From NCBI GenBank assembly GCA_020350085.1, contig CP070706.1:2339806-2353118 (forward strand): a stretch of DNA of 13,313 bases. The letters are read 5' to 3'. The position numbers and the translations under genes are program-made. Shown in pieces: positions 6,588 through 13,313 of this stretch (its first letter is position 1; each line of letters opens with the position of its first letter). Under the pieces are notes generated by a model. That model saw only the letters and a list, made by a program, of their open reading frames with translations, searched no databases and was not told the DNA's origin. The DNA is from Acidobacteriota bacterium (GTDB lineage Bacteria > Acidobacteriota > Polarisedimenticolia > J045).

Positions 6588-7586
6588 TCAGCGCGCCCGC
6601 TGGCCCAACACCAGGCTGTCCATCCACTCACCGCGCTGCAGCAACTCGATGCGTTCGAACCCGGCGGTGCCGAGATCTTCTCTCAGCTCCTCGAAACTGT
6701 AGGTTCCTCCGCCCTCGGTCGCGACCAGCATGTTGATCGCGAACAGCGCGCCTCCGACCGGCTGCGTGTGCGAGACGTCCATCAGCACATCGCGGATCAC
6801 CAACAGTCCGCCCGGATAGAGCGCATCGCGGCACTTGACGAACAGCTCGCGGTTCTGCGAGCGGCTGTTTTGATGAACGATCGCCGACAGCAACGCGAGA
6901 TCGTGACCGGCAGGCAGCGGGTCTTCGTAGAAATCACCGGCCACGAGACTGACCCGATCGAGAAGCTCACTGGCGGCGAGCCGCTCGCGCGCCATCTCGA
7001 CGACTTGCGGCAGATCGAACAGCGTCACGCGGAGCGCCGGTGCCGCCTCGAGCAGCGCGATCGTGTACGTCCCCGAGCCACCGCCGATGTCGAGTGCGCG
7101 AGAAAAACGGCTCGCGTCGAGTCGGCCGACGATGCCGGCGGCCATCGCGCGCCCAATGACATGCATGGCTTGGATGAACGCGCGGCGCTCGACGTCCGTC
7201 AGCTCTCTTCCGGCGAGCGCCGTCGCCGGCTTTCCCGTGCGCACGCTCTCGACCAGCTGGTCCCAGCGGTGCGCGCAGGTGGCCTGATGGCGCAGCATCG
7301 CCAATACGCTCGTTTCGCCGCCGCTCGTGAGCAGCGGTCTCAGCTCGGCGGGCAGGGCGTAGCGCTCGAGGCTTTTGGTCAACACCCCCAGCGCGGCGAG
7401 GGCATCGAGCAGGATCGTGATCGCGCGGCGGTCGGCTCTCAACGCGTCCGCCAGCTGTTCCGCCGAGAGCGCCTGCTCGTCGAGCCGGTCGAAGAGCTCG
7501 AGCTCCGCTGCCGCGAGCAGAGGCTGGCTGAGCTGGTAAGAACGCGCTTGTTCGAGCAGCGCTTCGGCAGACCAGTCTCGCTTCAT
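6588..7586 (-). CDS. SAM-dependent O-methyltransferase-like protein (Methyltransf_2 / COMT type)
   Basis: With the ATG at 7586 (GGGAG about 10 bases upstream) the product is 332 residues. An upstream in-frame start at 7622 would add 12 residues from a G/C homopolymer region and is less likely. Residues about 10-90 form a winged-helix dimerisation domain typical of plant-COMT-like enzymes (LLAAAELELFDRLDEQALSA, LLDALAALGVL). SAM motif I is ALDIGGGSGTYT (165-176), the acidic ribose-binding residue lies in VTLFDLPQVV (187-196), and GDFYEDPLP (218-226) and PGGLLVIRDVLMD (258-270) follow. H238 in IVHQNSR is at the place of the catalytic His of small-molecule O-methyltransferases. The substrate is unknown; no biosynthetic cluster surrounds it. 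It lies 64 bp downstream of prs on the same strand and is probably cotranscribed. Confidence 0.88.
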   Translation of the reverse strand: MKRDWSAEALLEQARSYQLSQPLLAAAELELFDRLDEQALSAEQLADALRADRRAITILLDALAALGVLTKSLERYALPAELRPLLTSGGETSVLAMLRHQATCAHRWDQLVESVRTGKPATALAGRELTDVERRAFIQAMHVIGRAMAAGIVGRLDASRFSRALDIGGGSGTYTIALLEAAPALRVTLFDLPQVVEMARERLAASELLDRVSLVAGDFYEDPLPAGHDLALLSAIVHQNSRSQNRELFVKCRDALYPGGLLVIRDVLMDVSHTQPVGGALFAINMLVATEGGGTYSFEELREDLGTAGFERIELLQRGEWMDSLVLGQRAR

Positions 7587-7650
7587 CCGCGGATTCTCCC
7601 GCTGATTCGGGGGGGGGCGCAACGGCAGGCCGGAGCGAGCCGAAGACTCA

Positions 7651-8760
7651 CTACAGCGAGCGGGGGACGAAGATCTCGCTCACCGAGCGGTTGTAGTGGA
7701 CTCTGTTGATGGTGCGGCTCAGCGTGTCGGCGAGCGGACGGATCGTCACGAAAGACAGCGACCGAACCGCCTCCGTTTGTGGCACGCTGTCGGTGACCAC
7801 CATATCGTGCAGACGGAACGAATCGTGCAAGTGTCGCAGCCGCTCACAGGCATCGCCCACGCACAGGCTGTGTGAGACCCCGAGGTGCACTTCCTCGATA
7901 CCCTTCTCATCGACGAGCTTGCGCACGAGAGCATCGATCGTCCCGCCGCTGCTGATCATGTCGTCGATGATGATGGCCACTCGCTTGCCGGTGAAATCGC
8001 CGATGATCTCGGTGATCTCGGCTTCCTCGGTCCGCGGCCGGAATTTCGATGCGATCGCGCAGCGCAAGCCGAGCGCGCGCCCGAAGCGCGTGACCAGCTT
8101 CGACGCACCGGCGTCGGGGGCGACGGCGATGACGTCTTCACGATTGCGGAAGCGGTGAAACTCGTCGATGAAAAAGCTCAGCGACTCGAGCACGTTGACC
8201 GGGATCGTGCCGTAAAAACCGCGAATCTGTGCCGAATGAGGGTTCCAGGTGATCAGCCGGTCGATCCCGGCCTCGATCGCCAGGTCCGCCATCAGCTTCG
8301 CCGTCGTCGGTTCCCGAAGAAACTTTGTCGGCTTGTCCTGCCGCGCGTAGGCGAGGTAGGGCAGCACGCCCGTGACGTGCGAGGCGCCGTGTTCACGAAA
8401 CGCCCGCGCCGCGATCAGAAAAGTCATGTAGTGCCGATCGATGCCGAGCGGGGATCTCGGGTCGAACAGCGTTTGCAGCAGAAAGACGTCGCATCCGCCG
8501 ACATGACAGTCGAGTCGCACGCGGGTTTCCGAATCCGTGAACGCGTCGTCGACACCGTCGAGATGAGCGACCTTCTGGTTGCTGCCAGCTTTCGCGAGTA
8601 GTCGCTGATACTGGCTGACGACAGCCTCGACCAAGAGGCTCGACGTGCGACAGCCGGCGATCAGCAGCGGCCCGCGCGGGGACTCCATCCCGCGGGTCTG
8701 CTCGCGGGCGAAGTTCTCCGGCGTGATGAACTCGTAGCGGCCCTCCAGCACCTCGCTCAT
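7651..8760 (-). CDS. prs: Ribose-phosphate pyrophosphokinase (PRPP synthetase), divergent form
   Basis: The start ATG at 8760 has GGAGGA 5 bases upstream, giving 369 residues against about 315 for the common bacterial enzyme. The enzyme transfers pyrophosphate from ATP to ribose 5-phosphate, making PRPP for nucleotide, His and Trp synthesis. Visible motifs: LLQTLFDPR (94-102), PYLAYARQDK (134-143, the conserved YARQD), PTTAKLMADL (151-160), NPHSAQIRGFY (173-183, where most enzymes have DLHxxQIQGFF), KFRPR (239-243, place of the flexible catalytic loop) and the PRPP-binding loop IIDDMISSGGTI (264-275). The extra length is an N-terminal extension of about 30 residues plus small insertions. The Asp-to-Asn change before the conserved His and the overall divergence point to a non-classical subgroup, but the key loops are intact, so activity is likely. 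It is divergent from the EamA gene and upstream of the methyltransferase gene. Confidence 0.9.
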   Translation of the reverse strand: MSEVLEGRYEFITPENFAREQTRGMESPRGPLLIAGCRTSSLLVEAVVSQYQRLLAKAGSNQKVAHLDGVDDAFTDSETRVRLDCHVGGCDVFLLQTLFDPRSPLGIDRHYMTFLIAARAFREHGASHVTGVLPYLAYARQDKPTKFLREPTTAKLMADLAIEAGIDRLITWNPHSAQIRGFYGTIPVNVLESLSFFIDEFHRFRNREDVIAVAPDAGASKLVTRFGRALGLRCAIASKFRPRTEEAEITEIIGDFTGKRVAIIIDDMISSGGTIDALVRKLVDEKGIEEVHLGVSHSLCVGDACERLRHLHDSFRLHDMVVTDSVPQTEAVRSLSFVTIRPLADTLSRTINRVHYNRSVSEIFVPRSL

Positions 8761-8877
8761 CGCTTCCTCCGGCCACACGGTACACCAAAAGATAGCCCCG
8801 AGATCTGCCGAACGGTCGTGCGGGAAAGGCGGCGTTCCGAGCCGGCCCTTGCAGTCCGAGCCGATCAGGGCTCACAT

Positions 8878-9825
8878 GTGCGGATGCTGCTCGCTGGGGA
8901 AGCCGCCTGCTTGAGCGCCGCCCTGTTCTGGGCGGTGTCGCTGGCGATGTTTCGCGGGCCGATCGGACGCCACGGCGCGCGGACGATCAATCTAGCCAAA
9001 TGCCTGCTCGCCGCAGTGTTGCAGGGCCTGACCGTGCTGGCGCTGGGTCAGATGGATGGTCTTCTCATCGCCCCGGCGCGCAGCATCTGGCTGATCGCGG
9101 TTTCCGGCCTCGTCGGCCTGACGCTCGGAGATACGGCGCTTTTCGCCTCCGTCGCTCGAATCGGTGTGCATCGGGCGCTTTTGCTGCAGACCTTGGCCCC
9201 GGTCTTCACCGCCATCATCGCCGCGCTCTGGCTCGGGGAGCGGACCACGGGCCTGCAGGCCGTCGGGGCCGTGCTGATCTTGTCCGGCGTGGCGCTCGTG
9301 GTCGCCCCGCGGCGAGAGGTGCCGTTGTCGATGCCCGCCGACAGCAGCGGCGGGACCGCGCCCGTCGCGCTCAATCCGGGGCCACGATCGTGGGCGCTGG
9401 CCGGGAGCCTGCTGGGGGTCGTCGCGGCCTTCGGCCAGGGTTGTGGCCTCGTGCTGGCCAAAGTCGGGATGGAGCAGATGCCCGTCTTACCGGCCAGTTT
9501 TCTGCGGCTGACCACGGCTGCCTTGGGCCTCGCCATCGTCGGACTCGCCGCGGGACGACTGGCCAGCCTCGGCCGGTTGGCTCGGACGCGCCACGCCTAC
9601 ACGAGGGTCGTTCCCGCGACGCTGCTGGGAACGTACCTGGCGCTGTTTCTGATGATGGCTGGCATCGCGCTGGCGCCGGCCTCGATCGCCGCTGTCTTGC
9701 TGTCCATGTCGCCGGTGTTCAGTCTCGTTTTGGAGACCGTGGTGGATCGACGGCCACTGACCGTTCGCGGCGTCGGCGGTACGTTTCTCGCGCTCGCCGG
9801 CGTCGCCGTGCTGACGGGAGTCTGA
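8878..9825 (+). CDS. EamA/DMT-superfamily membrane transporter
   Basis: From GTG 8878 (AGGG 7 bases upstream) the product is 315 residues; ATG 8884 is an equally simple start. The protein is almost entirely hydrophobic with two homologous halves of about five helices each. The first half ends in LLLQTLAPVFTAIIAALWLGERTTGLQAVG, a diagnostic EamA block, and the second in the parallel segment APASIAAVLLSMSPVFSLVLETVVDRRPLTVRG. A soluble linker rich in Pro/Ser/Gly separates them around residues 145-170. Members export small metabolites such as amino acids or other drug/metabolite substrates across the inner membrane; the substrate cannot be predicted. The gene lies head-to-head with prs (117 bp) and 129 bp before the GH10 gene on the same strand. 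Confidence 0.9.
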   Translation: MRMLLAGEAACLSAALFWAVSLAMFRGPIGRHGARTINLAKCLLAAVLQGLTVLALGQMDGLLIAPARSIWLIAVSGLVGLTLGDTALFASVARIGVHRALLLQTLAPVFTAIIAALWLGERTTGLQAVGAVLILSGVALVVAPRREVPLSMPADSSGGTAPVALNPGPRSWALAGSLLGVVAAFGQGCGLVLAKVGMEQMPVLPASFLRLTTAALGLAIVGLAAGRLASLGRLARTRHAYTRVVPATLLGTYLALFLMMAGIALAPASIAAVLLSMSPVFSLVLETVVDRRPLTVRGVGGTFLALAGVAVLTGV

Positions 9826-9954
9826 TTCGTCAACCGCTGAGCGCCAGGTCGGGTGAGGGGGTCGCCGGGGCTGACGGCAAATCCCTCTGCGGTTTCGCTT
9901 ATCATGGGCGATGTCGTGACGCGAGTGGACCCGCGTCCGCAGAGGACGACGACA

Positions 9955-11538
9955 ATGCCCAGCGATCTGATCCGGGTCGGGATCGGCGGGCTCTGGCTCG
10001 CGTGCGCGCTCGGTTCGAGCGACCCAGCGGCGAGTCAAGACTGGAAGGACGAAGCGAACGCGCGCATCGAGCAGATCCGCAAGCGCGACGTCGAGATCTA
10101 CGTTGCCGACGAGTACGGTGCGCCGATCAGCGCGGCGCCGGTCGATGCGACGCAAACGCGCCACCACTTCGCCTTCGGCTCCGAGATCGGCTTTGCACTG
10201 GTCGAGAATCCGACCTATCGAGAATTCTTCTTCGACCACTTCGAATGGGCCGTTTTCGGCAACGAAACGAAGTGGTTCTACAACGAACCGATCCGGGACT
10301 TCGAGACGTACAGCCGAGCGGAGGCGATGTACGACCTGTGCGAGCAGCACGGCGTTCCCGTGCGCGGGCATTGTCTTTTCTGGGCCAAGGAGCGGTTCGT
10401 CCCGGGGTGGGCCCGAAATCTACCGGACGACGAGCTACGCGAGGAAGTCGACGAGCGGATCGACAGTGCGGTGACGCGCTTCAAAGATCGATTCCGGCAC
10501 TGGGATGTCAATAATGAGATGCTCGACGGACATTTCTTCGAGCAACGCCTCGGACCGGAGATCCGGCCCCACATGTTCCAGCGCTCACACGACATCGATC
10601 CGTACTCCAAGCTGTTCGTCAACGACTACAGCATCATCGCCGGAAGCTCGAGTCGCACCAACAGCTACATCCAGCAGATCCGCGGTTTGATCGAAGCCGG
10701 CGCACCCATTCACGCGATCGGCGTGCAGGGTCATTTCTGGGGCGACACCGTCGATCCGGTGACGATCCTGGCGCGGTTGGATCAGCTATCGGTGCTGGAT
10801 CTACCGATCTGGGTCACTGAGTACGATGCGGTCGACGCCGATGATCAGCGTCGTGCCGACAAGCTCGAGAACTGCTACCGTGCCGCGTTCAGCCATCGGT
10901 CCGTCGATGGGATTCTGATGTGGGGCTTTTGGGCCGGCGCCCACTGGCGGGGACCCGATGCGGCGATCGTCGATCTGGACTGGACGCTCAACGCGGCCGG
11001 CGAGCGCTACGAGGCACTGATCGACGAGTGGACCACTCATGAGCAGGGCGAGACTGACGCGGCGGGAAGATTCGTCTTTCGCGGCTTTCACGGCACTTAT
11101 CAGATCAGCGTCGAGGCAGGAGAGCCTGAGCCGTTGCGGGCCGGGCTCGAGCTGTTTCCGGGCGAAGGGCCTGCCTCATTCCTGATCCCGCTCGTTCCGG
11201 GCAGTTGCTTTGCCGCGCGCGAGGTCGAGAACCTTCGGCTCGAGCACGATGCCGACTCTGGTCTGACGACCCTGCGGTGGAAGCCGATACCGGCTCGGCA
11301 GGACATGGCCAGCACCTATGACACGCTGCGCTCGACCGACGCCTCGAGCTTCGATGCCGGAGCGTTCTGCCTGGAAGCAGATGATGGCGCCGACGCCGCA
11401 GCATCCGACGCGGACGAGCCGTTTTCGGGTGCCGCCTTCTTCTATGCCGTGCGCGGCGCCTACGATTGCCCGCAAGGCGAAGGCCCGCTCGGCGCTCGTT
11501 CCGACGGCACCCCCCGCGACGCTCGAGCCTGCCCCTGA
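9955..11538 (+). CDS. Secreted GH10 glycoside hydrolase (endo-beta-1,4-xylanase-like) with C-terminal module
   Basis: ATG 9955 follows AGAGGA by 8 bases and opens a signal-peptide-like N-terminus (LIRVGIGGLWLACALGSSDP), giving 527 residues. Residues about 45-75 (VEIYVADEYGAPIS... RHHFAFGS) are the strand-rich N-terminal segment seen before GH10 barrels. GH10 landmarks follow: ETKWFYNEP (104-112), GHCLFWAK (138-145), WDVNNE with acid/base E188 (183-188), GVQGHFW (256-262) and WVTEYD with nucleophile E289 (286-291), then GILMWGFWAGAHWR (319-332). Canonical enzymes read WDVVNE and ITELD, so both catalytic Glu are kept with small changes around them. Residues 362-386 are a GH10-terminal strand segment. 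Residues about 424-527 form a separate fibronectin-like module (TLRWKPI, YDTLRSTDASSF, FFYAVRGAYDC) ending SDGTPRDARACP, a tail I associate with secreted proteins of Acidobacteriota-like genomes. Likely acts on xylan or a related glycan outside the cytoplasm. TATCAT at 9900-9905 is a possible -10 box. Confidence 0.9.
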   Translation: MPSDLIRVGIGGLWLACALGSSDPAASQDWKDEANARIEQIRKRDVEIYVADEYGAPISAAPVDATQTRHHFAFGSEIGFALVENPTYREFFFDHFEWAVFGNETKWFYNEPIRDFETYSRAEAMYDLCEQHGVPVRGHCLFWAKERFVPGWARNLPDDELREEVDERIDSAVTRFKDRFRHWDVNNEMLDGHFFEQRLGPEIRPHMFQRSHDIDPYSKLFVNDYSIIAGSSSRTNSYIQQIRGLIEAGAPIHAIGVQGHFWGDTVDPVTILARLDQLSVLDLPIWVTEYDAVDADDQRRADKLENCYRAAFSHRSVDGILMWGFWAGAHWRGPDAAIVDLDWTLNAAGERYEALIDEWTTHEQGETDAAGRFVFRGFHGTYQISVEAGEPEPLRAGLELFPGEGPASFLIPLVPGSCFAAREVENLRLEHDADSGLTTLRWKPIPARQDMASTYDTLRSTDASSFDAGAFCLEADDGADAAASDADEPFSGAAFFYAVRGAYDCPQGEGPLGARSDGTPRDARACP

Positions 11539-11745
11539 GCAGATGACGCCACTCTTTGCTGCGTCTCTTCATCCGCGCCGCCGTACCCTGCACCGAGCCC
11601 GGTCATTCCGATGTGGAGGCGGTGCGGGCGATACGCAAATCCTGGTGACGCGCAAGGAGCGCCGCCCGCCCCTCGTGCGAAGCGCGTGAATCGAAACGCA
11701 GCTCAGGTCCCGATCTGTTCTTCGCGAGCGTCCGCCGCAACGCGC

Positions 11746-13313
11746 TCACGACAGCGAGGCCATCAGGTTCTTGAAGCGGGGGTGGTCACGGACGGCGTCG
11801 AGATTGCTGTCGTGATCCACCCATTCCTTGTACGTGAAACCTCGCGCGAAGGCCTGCTCGAGTGCGTCGATGGCGGCCTCCGTTTCCCCCGCCATCGAGC
11901 GGATGCACGCGACGTTGTAGAGCAGCATCGGCTCGCCGGGCTCGAGGGCGAGTGCACGAGCCGCCCACTCCAGACCCCGTTCGCGATCGCCGAGAGCGAC
12001 GAGTCCGTTCGCGCCCATGTACCAGGCGCGGGAGTCGTCGGGGTTGAGCTCCAAGCGAGCTTCGGCGACGCGAACCCCGCGGCGCCGGGCGGAGGTCGCA
12101 TTCTCGGGCTCGCCGAGATCATCGTACACCTGCGCCATGAGCAGCAGCGCTTGGTAATCGTCAGCCCGCAGCTTGGCGGCTCGATCGTACAGCTGCGCTG
12201 CTCGCTGCAGCTTGCCCTGCGAGAAGCACATCCGTGCATAGAAGTAGAACGCTTCGAACAGCTGCTCATCGAGACGGATCGCCGCCTCGAACGCGTGCTC
12301 GGCCTCGTCGCAGCGGCCGTTGATCGACAAGGCCACCCCGCGTGACGCGTGGGCCTGCGCGGACGAGGGATCGAGTTCCAGCGCGCGGAGGCTCGCCTCG
12401 TCGGCTTTGCGGCTATGCGCCTCGTCTCGATCGGCGTTCACGTACAGGTATGCATGGCAGTCGGCGATGCCAGCGTAGGCCGACGCGAAGCCCGGATCGC
12501 GCTCGATCGCTTTGGAGAACATCTGCAGCGCAAACTCGATTCCTTGTCTGCGGTACTGGTAATAAAACTTCCTGCCGCGCAGATAGAAATCGTACGCGTG
12601 AACGTCACTCGTGGAAACGCAGCACAACGACCCCCGCTCATCGGAGCTGAGCGTCACCGAAAACGCGTCGGCAACGGAACGTGCGATCTCCTCCTGGATC
12701 GCAAAGATATCCTGCATCTCGCGATCGTAGCGCTCCGTCCACAAGTAGGCGCTGCGCTCCGCGTCGATCAACTCGACGATGATGCGAAGCCGATCACCGG
12801 CCTTGCGGACGCTTCCTCCCAAGAGCGTGCTGACGCCGAGTCGCCGGCCTATCTCACGAGAGTCGAGAGAAGATCCCTGAAACGAGAAGGAGGAAGTCTT
12901 CGGGGCCACCTCGAGTCCGCTGATCTTCGTCAGTGCGTTGATGATCTCCTCGGCGATTCCCTCACAAAAATAATCCTGGTCTTTCTCACGACTCGTGTCG
13001 GTGAACGGCAGGATGGCGATAGAAGCGGCCGGCTCGGATGCGACATCGGGAGATTCGCGCGGGAACTGCTCGAGCTCGCTCTTCAGCTCGAAGCCGTGTT
13101 GGAACCGTCTCTCGGGTTGCTTTTGCAGGCAGCGCCGTACGACGTGCCACAGCGGTCTTGGCAGCTGCTGAACGAGCGCAGTGATCGGGGTCGGCTCCTC
13201 TTTGAGGATGGCCGCGGCGAGCTCGGCTCCCGTCGCTCCCAGAAAAGGCCGACGTCCCGTGGCCAGCTCGTAGAGAATCACACCGAGCGAGAAGACGTCG
13301 GACCGAGGATCGA
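11746..13313 (-). CDS. Ser/Thr kinase with TolB-like domain and TPRs, 5' end outside the window
   Basis: The frame is open to the window edge, and the visible 521 residues start inside the kinase C-lobe: DPRSDVFSLG then VILYELATGRRPF, and the closing helices PLWHVVRRCLQKQPERRF. The catalytic loop and N-lobe are missing because the window ends, not because of damage. A short linker follows, without an obvious transmembrane helix, then a TolB-like/adenylate-cyclase-associated domain (ASIAILPFTDTS, DYFCEGIAEEIINALTKI, GVSTLLGGSVRK, WTERYDREMQDIFAIQEEIA). The rest is classic TPRs (AFSKAI-type helices at about 245-510) ending HPRFKNLMASLS. In this family the TolB-like and TPR parts are thought to mediate protein contacts or output. 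It differs from the kinase at the left edge, which has a TM helix and kinesin-light-chain-type TPRs, so the two are not recent duplicates. The stop is TGA at 11746-11748. Confidence 0.92.
   Translation of the reverse strand, partial: DPRSDVFSLGVILYELATGRRPFLGATGAELAAAILKEEPTPITALVQQLPRPLWHVVRRCLQKQPERRFQHGFELKSELEQFPRESPDVASEPAASIAILPFTDTSREKDQDYFCEGIAEEIINALTKISGLEVAPKTSSFSFQGSSLDSREIGRRLGVSTLLGGSVRKAGDRLRIIVELIDAERSAYLWTERYDREMQDIFAIQEEIARSVADAFSVTLSSDERGSLCCVSTSDVHAYDFYLRGRKFYYQYRRQGIEFALQMFSKAIERDPGFASAYAGIADCHAYLYVNADRDEAHSRKADEASLRALELDPSSAQAHASRGVALSINGRCDEAEHAFEAAIRLDEQLFEAFYFYARMCFSQGKLQRAAQLYDRAAKLRADDYQALLLMAQVYDDLGEPENATSARRRGVRVAEARLELNPDDSRAWYMGANGLVALGDRERGLEWAARALALEPGEPMLLYNVACIRSMAGETEAAIDALEQAFARGFTYKEWVDHDSNLDAVRDHPRFKNLMASLS

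Noticed and set aside
6768..7709. Plus-strand ORF of 313 codons opposite the methyltransferase
   Set aside because: The minus strand carries clear SAM-binding motifs; the plus frame is an Arg/Gln-rich shadow.
9000..10514. Plus-strand ORF of 504 codons
   Set aside because: It overlaps the EamA and GH10 genes in another frame; its translation is Arg/Gly/Ala-rich and without domains.
11539..11745. Convergent spacer between the GH10 and kinase genes, searched for a terminator or small gene
   Set aside because: No strong inverted repeat with a T-run and no small ORF with a ribosome-binding site was seen.

Overview
The window is high-GC bacterial chromosomal DNA with mostly tight gene packing. 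Two eukaryotic-like Ser/Thr kinases fused to TPR arrays, a DUF5916 (family 9 carbohydrate-binding-like) outer-membrane protein, and a GH10 enzyme with a C-terminal module ending in Cys-Pro suggest an environmental Acidobacteriota, perhaps Thermoanaerobaculia-like. This is inferred from gene content; Myxococcota or another deep lineage is not excluded.

Layout. 1-1980 (+): 3' part of a Ser/Thr kinase gene (catalytic loop, DFG, transmembrane helix, eight kinesin-light-chain-type TPRs) interrupted by an in-frame TGA at 376-378. 1981-2550: gene-poor, with a candidate terminator, a doubtful small membrane ORF on the minus strand and two small hairpins. 2551-4785 (-): secreted DUF5916 beta-barrel protein. 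4786-5653: intergenic; it carries a frameshifted remnant of the C-terminal end of a di-heme cytochrome c peroxidase/MauG-type gene and, next to it, a cluster of GTAG-footed hairpins that looks like a REP/BIME element. 5654-5893 (-): rpmB (L28). 6147-6569 (+): HIT-family hydrolase. 6588-7586 and 7651-8760 (-): O-methyltransferase-like protein and PRPP synthetase, probably cotranscribed. 8878-9825 (+): EamA-type transporter. 9955-11538 (+): secreted GH10 glycosidase. 11746-13313 (-): 5'-truncated Ser/Thr kinase with a TolB-like domain and TPRs.

The gene functions do not form one pathway. Housekeeping genes (rpmB, prs, HIT) sit among accessory functions (kinase signalling, polysaccharide degradation, outer-membrane protein, transport). 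I found no defence island, CRISPR array, prophage, biosynthetic cluster or clearly new multi-gene system. The best second-look items are the REP/BIME-like hairpin cluster with covarying stems, the decayed peroxidase fragment beside it, the single nonsense codon in an otherwise intact kinase-TPR frame, and an 8-bp tandem duplication that may have frameshifted a small membrane protein.
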